Below are positions 1-5,397 of a stretch of 5,555 nt of DNA, piece by piece. Positions within the stretch are counted from its first letter, which is position 1; each line of letters starts with the position of its first letter. Made by a program: the position numbers and the translations under genes. Where the stretch lies: positions 1-5,555 of the forward strand of contig JALNWO010000111.1 in assembly GCA_023230825.1 (NCBI GenBank). The letters run 5' to 3'. The stretch is from Acholeplasmataceae bacterium. GTDB taxonomy: Bacteria > Bacillota_I > Bacilli_A > Acholeplasmatales > Acholeplasmataceae. Below the pieces are notes generated by a model. It did not search any database. It had not been told where the DNA came from and saw only the letters and a list, made by a program, of their open reading frames with translations.

Positions 1-54
1 ACAGACAGAACAAAAGTCTGTATAAAAACTTTTTATCCAACAAAAGGATAAAAA
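1..54. repeat. Two small stem-loops at the left edge
   Basis: Bases 1-6 (ACAGAC) pair with 16-21 (GTCTGT) around a 9-base loop. Bases 30-38 (TTTTTATCC) pair perfectly with 46-54 (GGATAAAAA) around a 7-base loop. Read on the minus strand, the second stem is followed by GTTTTTATA, so it could be a weak terminator for something transcribed leftwards. No gene next to it supports that use, and the stem is very AT-rich. The pairing is seen directly; any function is inference. Confidence 0.4.
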
Positions 55-60
55 TAAATA

Positions 61-120
61 GCATTAAAAATGTCCACTTAAACACATCGGTTAAAAAAAA
101 GCATCAAAAATGTCCATTAC
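61..120. repeat. Pair of 20-bp imperfect direct repeats, possible IS end
   Basis: GCATTAAAAATGTCCACT at 61-78 recurs as GCATCAAAAATGTCCATT at 101-118, 16 of 18 bases identical, with a 40-bp period. Closely spaced direct repeats with an AAAATGTCCA core resemble the multiple terminal repeats at IS21-family ends. No transposase is visible beside them. The repeat is certain; the IS assignment is a guess. Confidence 0.4.
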
Positions 121-128
121 TCCAGAAT

Positions 129-306
129 AAATGATTCTCCAAACATCAAGCAGTTGTAAAGAATCATGTGAGATTTCTCGCTGACGCTCGAAATGACCTG
201 GATCTTTTTACAGACAGGAGTTCTACACATAGGCGGCTGCTGCCGCCTATGTGTAGAACTCCTTACCCCAATTACCTGTTGTCATTCCGAACGCAGTGAG
301 GAATCT
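129..306. repeat. REP-like nested palindromic element, copy 1
   Basis: First of four copies of a ~180-bp element. It opens with a ~40-base lead containing a CATCAAGCAG motif. The left outer arm is at 170-197 (TTTCTCGCTGACGCTCGAAA core) and the right outer arm at 281-306 (GTCATTCCGAACGCAGTGAG core). The arms are inverted, imperfect relatives of each other: about 26 aligned positions with four differences and one indel. Between them lies a perfect 22-bp stem, 216-237 with 242-263, closed by a TGCT loop. The divergent arms resemble the paired arrangement of bacterial REP/BIME elements. In this window only the element is present; no REP-associated tyrosine transposase is seen. A T5 tract precedes the hairpin rather than following it, so it is not a normal rightward intrinsic terminator. 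Confidence 0.85.
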
Positions 307-331
307 AAAAAAGTGTATCTATGGTTTTTAT

Positions 332-437
332 GAATGGATAGAGCTCCCTGAGCAAGACATTCACGCTTTAATACAGCTGCAACTCATCAGCCCGACAGGG
401 CGTACGCTGGCGGGTGCAGAAACTAATGAAACACTAA
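332..437 (+). pseudogene. T9SS sorting-domain fragment 1, internally deleted
   Basis: The frame from 332 reads EWIELPEQDI and then QLQLISPTGRTL, matching the first strands of a type A T9SS C-terminal sorting domain just after its YPNP box. After ACGCTG at 404-409 the sequence jumps to what in the related fragment at 3001-3201 is the last strand. From 408 another frame encodes WRVQKLMKH and a stop at 435-437. Compared with that fragment 95 bp are missing, which breaks the frame. The fragment has no start codon of its own, no signal peptide and no upstream body, so it cannot be a working gene. An open frame can be drawn from 296 to 490, but it runs out of the repeat and through the deletion and is not a protein. 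It probably derives from the 3' end of a lost or recombined T9SS cargo gene. Confidence 0.7.
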
Positions 438-488
438 GGAAAGGAAGTACTTTATTCAGTATTAACTCTAACAAACTGATAGTAAAAT

Positions 489-668
489 AAATGTTTCTCC
501 AGGCATCAAACAGTCGTAAAGAATCGTATGCGAGATTTCTCGCTGACGCTCGAATTGACGTGGAGCTCTTTACAAACAGAGAGTTCTACACTTAGGCGGC
601 TGAGCCGCCTAAGTGTAGAACTCCTTATCCCAATTACCTGTTGTCATTCCGAACGCAGTAAGGAATCT
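489..668. repeat. REP-like nested palindromic element, copy 2
   Basis: Second copy, starting 360 bp after copy 1. Outer arms are at 532-559 and 643-668. The inner perfect 20-bp stem pairs 581-600 with 604-623 around a TGA loop. Relative to copy 1 the stem reads CACTTAGG instead of CACATAGG on the left and CCTAAGTG instead of CCTATGTG on the right, so both sides changed together. The T-run before the stem is reduced to CTCTTT. It directly follows the remains of another sorting-domain tail encoding NKLIVK and a TAA stop at 488-490. Confidence 0.85.
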
Positions 669-694
669 AAAAAAAGTATAACTCTAATTTTAAG

Positions 695-895
695 GAATGG
701 ATAGAGTTTCCAGAGCAAAATTTTCACGTTTTCATGCAGCTGCCACTCATCAGCCCTACAGGGCGTACGCTATATGAAGATCCGGCTAAGGGACGTTGTC
801 ATCAGATAGCATTAGAGTCTTATCCGACAGGCTTATACTTAGTACGTATCTGGGACAGCGAACGATGGCGGGTGCAGAAATTGGTAAAGGAATAG
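695..895 (+). pseudogene. T9SS sorting-domain fragment 2, complete to its stop
   Basis: A 66-residue frame with no start codon. It reads EWIEFPEQNF, LISPTGRTLYE, PTGLYLVRIWD and WRVQKLVKE, followed by TAG at 893-895. This is the pattern of a type A T9SS C-terminal sorting domain from just after the YPNP box to the usual basic end: a strand, a GRTL turn, the L/PxGLYLVR strand, then a short final strand. In a whole cargo protein such a domain directs export through the outer-membrane T9SS and is cleaved or used for anchoring. The protein body and the YPNP box are absent, and REP-like copy 2 sits where they should be. The fragment at 3001-3201 has the same length (67 codons with the stop), so the two share an origin. 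It is probably a gene remnant, although it could also act as a recombination donor. Confidence 0.7.
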
Positions 896-961
896 TACAG
901 GAGGTTGATTTGTTGAGGTGTTAAGAAGGGAATAAATTCCGTTCGCTTATCCAAATTTTAT

Positions 962-995
962 TTTGTTGCTTTCTGTATAGAATGGTGTAACTTTA
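962..995 (+). promoter_or_regulatory. Possible Bacteroidota-type promoter for the 1120 gene
   Basis: TAACTTTA at 988-995 matches the Bacteroidota -7 consensus TAnnTTTG at all but the last base. TTTG at 962-965, or TTG at 966-968 with a 19-base gap, could serve as the -33 element. Transcription would start near 1002 and leave a leader of about 115 bases before the ATG at 1120. Such matches are common in AT-rich DNA, so this is weak. Confidence 0.3.
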
Positions 996-1119
996 CCCTG
1001 AAAATCAATAAGTAATTATGCCAATATTGCCTCTGAACTATTGTGCTATATTAACACATACTAATATTGTTGTTAGAGATTCAGTAGGATACAAACCTAA
1101 GCCATTTAAAAAAATAAAA

Positions 1120-2568
1120 ATGAAAAACATTATCTTGTTGATAGTCTTAATCATAACAAATTTAACCTCGTTTTGTCAGCCAAAAGGATGGCAAACAGTT
1201 ATTGAGTTTACTGAAGACATAATTCCAATGGACATTCAGGAAAACTACAATGATGAATTTTACATTACAGCCAGAGTTCTTCCCCAGAATGCAGCAAGGG
1301 AATATTCCTTGGTTTATAAGTTGAATAATGCAGGTGAGCTACTTAATTATTCAATCATCAAGGACAGCTTGAAGAGCCTTAATATCTTTTCATTAGGTAT
1401 TACTGAGGATAATCTGCTGTACGCATTTGGAAGTTCATTCGATAGCCTTACAAAGGCTAACGTAAGTCTACTAAAATATAAACTCAATGATGATTTAGAA
1501 GTTTTACAAGAAAATTCATGTGCTATTGAACCGGAGCTTAGGTTTGATGGATTTTTAGCAAAATCTTTAAACAATAGTGAGTTTCTATATCATGGCAGTG
1601 TGTTTTTGCCAAATAATAGATTCACTGCATATGTTGCTCAGTTAGATTCAAGCTTTAATTTGTTAAAGTGGAGTATGCCTGATGCCGAAAGTCTTGGAAT
1701 ATATTTCGATTTTAAAAAGCTAAACGATACAAGCTATTGGGCTTTAAAAGTTTTTCCATGGAAATTCGAAATCTTGGACACTTCGTTCAATATACTGGAT
1801 TTCAGCATAATACCCGATCAGATTTTAGGAAACACAAGTTGTAAATGGGTAAATGACTCAAGCTTTTACCTTATTGGTCAAAATGCATCTCCATTGCCCG
1901 GGTATAATCTTGCGCTTATCAAACAGTTTCATCCGATTGATACCACCGGACACCTGTTTCGTGTATGGCATCATAGTGACACCATAGACTTCCCCCCTTT
2001 GTGGCAAGGTATAGATTTGAAACATCCTGACACAATATTTGCAGGAGGAACGCGAAATATGTCTATGGACAACCCTTATTTTGGTTATCAACCATCCTGG
2101 TTTGTAGTGTTTCAAACTGATAGCCTCCTCAACCTGCGATGGGAAAGGTTTTATGGGGGGAATGCGTATTATTTAATGACGAACTTGAAAGCAACCAAAG
2201 ATGGTGGTTGTCTAATAGGTGGAACAAGATTTCAGTATGAAGGTGCAATAGCGAACAAAAGAGAAATTTTTCTTCTCAAAATCAACAGTGAAGGTCTGAT
2301 TAACAGTGTTATAGAAATGCCAGAATTTCAGGCAAGAGAAGCTATTATCTATCCAAATCCGGGAAATAAACTACAAATTCGTTTAGCCATTCAGCACTCT
2401 CAGGCGCAGCTGAGACTTTTTGATCAGGCTGGGCATCTTGTAGTGCAACAGCAACTTCATCAATTCGAAAGCATCATTGAGACTTCTCATTTGCCCGCCG
2501 GTGTTTACCTGTATCAACTCACCGCACCTACCGGCCTGAACGAAAACGGAAAATGGGTGAAGGAGTAA
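1120..2568 (+). CDS. Secreted T9SS cargo protein with type A sorting domain
   Basis: This is the only complete gene, 482 residues. I prefer the ATG at 1120 to the in-frame ATG at 1018, because a typical signal peptide begins there: MKN, then a hydrophobic run IILLIVLII, and likely cleavage near Cys19-Gln20. The 34 residues added by the upstream start are polar and would bury the signal. An A-rich stretch precedes the ATG, as is usual in Bacteroidota. The TSFC motif has Phe before Cys and is a poor lipobox. The body (about 20-400) has repeated strand-rich stretches, with GGTR at two places and DGGCLIGGTRF near 361. These resemble the blades of beta-propeller-like secreted proteins; no catalytic motif is seen. 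Residues 409-482 form the sorting domain: IIYPNPG (Tyr411), LRLFDQAGHLV, LPAGVYLYQL and a KWVKE end. The protein is probably exported by T9SS to the surface or medium; its substrate is unknown. Confidence 0.88.
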   Translation: MKNIILLIVLIITNLTSFCQPKGWQTVIEFTEDIIPMDIQENYNDEFYITARVLPQNAAREYSLVYKLNNAGELLNYSIIKDSLKSLNIFSLGITEDNLLYAFGSSFDSLTKANVSLLKYKLNDDLEVLQENSCAIEPELRFDGFLAKSLNNSEFLYHGSVFLPNNRFTAYVAQLDSSFNLLKWSMPDAESLGIYFDFKKLNDTSYWALKVFPWKFEILDTSFNILDFSIIPDQILGNTSCKWVNDSSFYLIGQNASPLPGYNLALIKQFHPIDTTGHLFRVWHHSDTIDFPPLWQGIDLKHPDTIFAGGTRNMSMDNPYFGYQPSWFVVFQTDSLLNLRWERFYGGNAYYLMTNLKATKDGGCLIGGTRFQYEGAIANKREIFLLKINSEGLINSVIEMPEFQAREAIIYPNPGNKLQIRLAIQHSQAQLRLFDQAGHLVVQQQLHQFESIIETSHLPAGVYLYQLTAPTGLNENGKWVKE

Positions 2569-2569
2569 C

Positions 2570-2797
2570 GGAGGAGATTTTCTTACTATCGAATCCAACA
2601 CTACCGAAACACCTTTTGATGAAAACGCCTTATGGGATTTAGAGGTTTACTCAGGATCGAATCTAGTACAAACCAAACAAACTGGATTACGTGGTCGAAA
2701 TGCCAGAATACAAACAGCAGGATGGAAAGAGGGAGTTTACTTGGTACGAATAATATACCAAAACGGAGTTCTAACCGGTAAACTGATACTAAAACAA
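2570..2797 (+). pseudogene. Second sorting-domain remnant directly after the stop
   Basis: One base after the TAA of the cargo gene, in another frame, the sequence encodes GDFLTIESN, LWDLEVYSGSN, then WKEGVYLVRIIYQNGVLTGK and LILKQ. This matches another common Bacteroidota C-terminal domain, with its WKEGVY strand and LTGKL end. It again starts just after where a YPNP box would be. There is no start codon, and TGA at 2558-2560 closes the frame upstream. No stop follows LILKQ: the position that is TAA after copy 1's downstream tail (488-490) is CAA here (2795-2797). The frame therefore runs on through REP-like copy 3 to about 3010. An ATG at 2741 lies inside it, but an 89-residue product would be mostly translated repeat. 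It is best read as the 3' remnant of a different T9SS gene. Confidence 0.65.
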
Positions 2798-2973
2798 ATG
2801 TTTCTTCAGGCATCAAGCAGTCGTAAAGAATCGTGTGTGAGATTTCTCGCTGACGCTCGAAATAACGTGGATTTTTTTACAGACAGGAGTTCTTCACATA
2901 GGCGGCTGCACCGCCTATGTGTAGAACTCCTTATCCCAATTACCTGTTGTCATTCCGAACGCAGTGAGGAATC
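2796..2973. repeat. REP-like nested palindromic element, copy 3
   Basis: Third copy. Outer arms are at 2839-2866 and 2949-2973. The inner stem pairs 2885-2905 with 2911-2931 around a CTGCA loop, with one mismatch: the left arm has GTTCTTCAC, while the right arm still complements GTTCTACAC. It is the only copy with a broken pair and looks like an intermediate between copies 1 and 4. A T7 tract precedes the stem. The right outer arm translates as the often-seen artefact HSERSEES, which explains the spurious open frames here. Confidence 0.85.
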
Positions 2974-3000
2974 CAAAAAAAGTATAACTCTAATTTTAAG

Positions 3001-3201
3001 GAATGGGTAGAGCTTCCTGAGTATGACATTCAAGCTGTCATGCAGCTGCAACTCATTAGTCCGACAGGGCGTACGCTGTATGAGGCACCGGCTAAGGGAC
3101 GTTTTCATCAGATAGCAGTGGAGCCTTATCCGGCAGGCTTATACTTAGTACGCCTTTGGGACGGAGAACGCTGGCGGGTGCAGAAATTAATGAAACACTA
3201 A
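3001..3201 (+). pseudogene. T9SS sorting-domain fragment 3, complete to its stop
   Basis: This 66-residue frame is the best preserved of the fragments. It reads EWVELPEYDI, QLQLISPTGRTLYE, AKGRFHQIAVEPYPAG, LYLVRLWDGERWRVQK and LMKH, then TAA at 3199-3201. It has the strand order of a type A T9SS sorting domain but lacks the YPNP box and any protein body; REP-like copy 3 lies just upstream. DNA and protein are close to the fragment at 695-895, and the downstream 20-30 bases resemble those after the fragment at 332-437. The GT-rich end overlaps an out-of-frame open stretch from 3156 that is not a gene. Coding-like conservation between fragments suggests either recent duplication or past selection on the frame; a formal codon test is needed to choose. 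Confidence 0.72.
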
Positions 3202-3221
3202 GGAAAGGAAGTACTTCATTC

Positions 3222-3245
3222 AATAACAAACTGATACTAAAACAA
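3222..3245 (+). pseudogene. Sorting-domain tail remnant (NNKLILKQ)
   Basis: The short stretch encodes NNKLILKQ, the same end as LTGKLILKQ at 2779-2797 and like NKLIVK at 470-487. It joins directly to REP-like copy 4. Its presence shows that the border between this tail type and the repeat is part of the duplicated unit. Distance from the same border at copy 3 is 448 bp. Confidence 0.55.
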
Positions 3246-3423
3246 ATGTTTCTTCAGGCATCAAGCAGTCGTAAAGAATCATGTGTGGGATTTCTCGCTG
3301 ACGCTCGAAATAACGTGGATTTTTTTTACAGACAGGAGTTCTTCACTTAGGCGGCTTCGCCGCCTAAGTGAAGAACTCCTTACCCCAACTACCTGTAGTC
3401 ATTCCGAACGCAGTGAGGAATCT
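3244..3423. repeat. REP-like nested palindromic element, copy 4
   Basis: Fourth copy. Outer arms are at 3287-3314 and 3398-3423. The inner stem is perfect over 22 bp, 3334-3355 with 3359-3380, with a TTC loop. It carries both variant positions: GTTCTTCACTTAGG on the left is matched by CCTAAGTGAAGAAC on the right. A T8 tract precedes the stem. Similarity to copy 1 continues past the arm to about 3451 (GATTTTTAT) and then stops; no sorting-domain fragment follows this last copy. Confidence 0.85.
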
Positions 3424-3451
3424 AAAAAAAAGTATGTCTCTGATTTTTATC

Positions 3452-3863
3452 CAGACCTCAACGATTGATCGCCGACCGATTTTTTTATAGGTGATCCGTA
3501 ATAAGTTTCACTCCTGGTTGCTAGAAAACAGTCTGTAGTAGACCGATTCATTATGTATCTGGTATTCTTTAAGTTATCGCATATATGGCATATACTTGTC
3601 CATGTTTGCACGCCAAGGCGAATGCTATACCCAAAAGTAAATAAGTAATGAAAAGGAATCCCAATTCGCTCATCAGCAGTTTGAAAAAAAAAATTTCCTA
3701 AATGTTGAAGTTGAAGTCGAAATTTTGTATTACCGACCGCAGCTATGTACAGAGGTGAGTTTTAAAGCACAAATCATTAAAAAAACACAAAATCGATCTG
3801 ATGTGACATGCTACATATCCACACTTTCTGCACGATTACATTTAGTTTATGTTATGAGGATTT
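3452..3863. other. AT-rich intergenic stretch, no gene seen
   Basis: I see no convincing coding region, RNA gene or repeat here. Small features are a CGACCGATTTTTTT stretch near 3471 with only a 4-bp stem before the T-run, too weak to call a terminator, and a near-duplicated GCATATA at about 3579-3592. Poly-A and poly-T tracts are frequent. It may be decayed DNA of unknown origin. Confidence 0.5.
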
Positions 3864-4267
3864 TTAATTCTGCATCTTTGATGTAATTACATTGGCATCT
3901 ATGTTTCCAGTATGCTTAAAAATTATGAAATTGTTTTGATCATATAAAATAAAACTGGGGAAACCTCTAATATCATTGCAATCCAGGCAAATTTCATTGA
4001 TAAATTTTCTCATTCTGTAATGAGGGCTTCGTTTCTCCCCATATGAAAAAACATCTAAAAGATAGATATTAAAATTTAAAAGATGTTTATTCATGTATCT
4101 CAAATAATTTTCCTTCCTAACCCAATCATCTGGCGAAACCAGGTATATATCCAATTCATCAGTATTGCTATTAACAGTGTCAATTCGCTTATCTTTTCTT
4201 TAATGAACCTTTGCCGTTCATAAAAGTCAGCTATTGAATCAATTTCGACTTTGTAATTCTCTATCAT
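3864..4267 (-). pseudogene. Thioredoxin-fold (TlpA/redoxin-like) protein, frameshifted
   Basis: Reading leftwards from ATG at 4267, one frame gives MIENYKVEIDSIADFYERQR and then FIKEK. The fit continues in the next frame with DTVNSNTDELDIYLVSPDDW, ENYLRYMNKH, YGEKRSPHYRM, FINEICLDCND, and GFPSFILYDQNN followed by FKHTG, to the stop at 3864-3866. The join is near 4198 in an A-rich stretch and needs one lost base. GFPSFILYD has the cis-proline strand of the thioredoxin fold, and the helix-strand order fits periplasmic TlpA/redoxin-like thiol-disulfide proteins. The active-site CxxC is not visible: a single Cys lies just before MIENY in the upstream frame, which is closed by a stop at 4292-4294. 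The N-terminus and signal are therefore missing or degraded. The downstream 96-codon frame alone would begin at TTG and lack the first half of the domain. The fold call is moderate; inactivation is likely unless the frameshift is a sequencing error. Confidence 0.55.
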
Positions 4268-4573
4268 ACAACTTATTGGGAAGTCAGGGTTCTAACCCAA
4301 TTATCATTAAGGATTATATGAATCTGCAGGATTGATTAAAAACACTTCTATTCTTTTCATCATTTCGTTTATTATGTTACACAATAGTTATTTGGAATAA
4401 CGGTAAAGATACGACAAGATGAGGCTAAATTATGTTCCAATTTCGTGTTTTAACAAATGTTAGTTTTTTCTTTTGTAGATTTGAAATATCCGATAGGTTT
4501 TGGATAAAACGGTGCCTCAACAGGGTACTAAGAATTCAAGGTGTTTTACTTTTCCACTTTTCCCAGGCGGACA
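4268..4573. other. Intergenic stretch, no supported gene
   Basis: I see no gene I can support. A short palindromic cluster lies at 4274-4302 (ATTGGG with CCCAAT, and GGGTT with AACCC inside it). An open frame can be drawn from 4432 to 4686, but it has no recognisable domain. Its second half runs through the CCCCCTTT repeats described next, so I do not call it a gene. Confidence 0.5.
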
Positions 4574-4650
4574 TTCCGGCAGATACTGACCCCCTTTCAA
4601 AAGAATGGAAAATCATGAAGGTTCCGGAGCATATTGCCCCCCTTTTGATT
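4553..4650. repeat. Direct repeats resembling an IS21-family end
   Basis: TTCCGGCAGATACTGACCCC at 4574-4593 recurs imperfectly as TTCCGGAGCATATTGCCCCC at 4622-4641, both followed by CTTT, with a 48-bp period. CACTTTTCCCAGGCGG lies just before the first. Repeated GGGGGTCA-type and CCGGA-type blocks at regular spacing are what IS21-family ends look like in Bacteroidota, from memory of the family. No istA or istB coding sequence is in the window. The repeat is seen; the IS assignment is inference. Confidence 0.45.
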
Positions 4651-4737
4651 TTGCTCATTTTTTGTACTTTATTCATCGAACATTAAAAAAATGGTTTATG
4701 GCGACCCATACTGCTCAAGCTACACAATTGAACACAA

Positions 4738-5075
4738 AATAACCTTAACAAAGTACTTAACAAAAGAGCTATCAGACAAGCTATAGCCTATACACTAAGC
4801 CTTTGGCCCAGACTTATCCGCTATATTGATCAAAGGCGATTTAAGGTTGGTAATAACCTGATTGAGAACAATATCAGACCCGTAGCCTTAGAACGTAAGA
4901 ATTAAATGTTTACCGGGACGCATGATGAAGCACAACAGGCAGCCATAGTATTTTCATTATTTGCCACCAGGAAAATTAATGGAAAAAAACTTACGGATGG
5001 TTCTCAAAAACACTGTCAGTTATATCTGATCACCCTGCAAACCAATTATACGAACTCCTGCCCCGCATAAGATAG
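4738..5075 (+). pseudogene. IS66-family transposase (TnpC), broken C-terminal part
   Basis: The frame from 4738 reads AIRQAIAYTLSLWPRLIRYI and then NNLIENNIRPVALERKN, the conserved IS66 transposase core around the last catalytic Glu. An in-frame TAA at 4903-4905 stands where family members have Tyr. The same frame then gives MFTGTHDEAQQAAIVFSLFA and TRKING. After the A7 run at 4983-4989 the match continues one frame over: YGWFSKTLSVISDHPANQLY, then ELLPRIR, with TAG at 5073-5075. One A is missing relative to the expected frame. The family protein is about 500 residues; only about 110 remain, and TnpA and TnpB are not seen. The 5' part is lost, probably to whatever brought in the IS21-like repeats. 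The element cannot produce its own transposase. Confidence 0.85.
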
Positions 5076-5102
5076 AAATAGAACTATCCATTTTATAAAT
5101 GC

Positions 5103-5120
5103 GGTTTACCGAATGGATAC
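5103..5120. repeat. Probable right terminal repeat of the IS66 remnant
   Basis: GGTTTACCGAATGGATAC lies 27 bases after the transposase stop. Read inward it is GTATCCATTCGGTAAACC, which has the GTA start and the placement of an IS66-family terminal repeat. Independent support comes from the neighbour: similarity to the IS1380 transposase on the minus strand ends exactly at 5121. The matching left end is not in the window, and the 8-bp target duplication expected for the family (it would be GCAGATTT at 5121-5128) cannot be confirmed. Confidence 0.55.
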
Positions 5121-5372
5121 GCAGATTTGCCTCAATATCTTCTGCAGCTTCGCCACCACAAAAGAATATTTCAAACCAAGTCCTGAAGAGCTCACCAAAC
5201 TGATAGCTGTATATACTCCTTATACCAAGATGATTATCGATGAGAGCTGATAAGTCTGACTTATTAAATTCTTCAAGAACAAAATAAATTCCGGCAAAAA
5301 GAGTAACTGATTCAGAAACTTTCTGTAATTTTATCTTTTGTATGATTTACTGTTTTTTTTGTTTAGAACCAT
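5121..5372 (-). pseudogene. IS1380-family transposase, N-terminal part, cut by IS66
   Basis: On the minus strand one frame from 5346 downwards reads KVSESVTLFAGIYFVLEEFN, then ALIDNHLGIRSIYS, YQFGELFRTWFEIFFCGG and EAAEDIEANLR. This is the typical start of an IS1380-family DDE transposase, with its GGI/AGI opening, LG-R segment and the FFCGGxxxEDI motif. The match stops at 5121, where the IS66 terminal repeat begins; beyond it the frame stays open by chance to about 5022. A plausible start is ATG at 5372, giving MVLNKKNSKSYK, but joining it to the main frame needs one extra base in an A4 run near 5337. The full protein is about 400-430 residues, so the catalytic core is absent. It is a dead relic that served as the target for the IS66 insertion. 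Confidence 0.78.
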
Positions 5373-5397
5373 AAAAAATGGTGAAATCTTACACATA

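Noticed and set aside
216..263. Inner hairpin as a rightward intrinsic terminator
   Set aside because: The T-run lies before the stem rather than after it, in all copies. The reverse strand gives an A-run after the stem.
1018..1119. In-frame upstream ATG extending the cargo gene by 34 residues
   Set aside because: The extension is polar and would place the clear signal peptide (starting at 1120) in the interior. A-rich sequence just before 1120 fits a Bacteroidota start.
1347..2816. Minus-strand open frames opposite the cargo gene and its 3' end (1347-1574, 1858-2115, 2383-2601, 2601-2816)
   Set aside because: They lie antisense to a well-supported coding region or to the sorting-domain remnant and have no recognisable motifs.
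2741..3010. Open frame of 89 codons, and similar ones at 296-490, 3156-3350 and 3283-3468
   Set aside because: They are translations of the REP-like element and broken sorting-domain ends. HSERSEES is a known signature of repeat DNA called as protein.
129..3423. CRISPR array
   Set aside because: Repeats are ~180 bp with internal hairpins and irregular spacing, and the intervening DNA is homologous gene fragments rather than unique short spacers. No cas gene is present.
4190..4205. Programmed -1 frameshifting in the thioredoxin-like gene
   Set aside because: The sequence A GAA AAG is not a classical slippery heptamer, no downstream structure is evident, and the surrounding region is full of decayed genes.
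4307..4363. Minus-strand mini-frame of 18 codons starting MMKRIEVFL
   Set aside because: Too short, not in frame with the thioredoxin-like remnant, and without support from a neighbour or motif.
4432..4686. 84-codon plus-strand frame
   Set aside because: No domain or signal peptide is convincing, and its second half is the direct-repeat DNA at 4574-4646.
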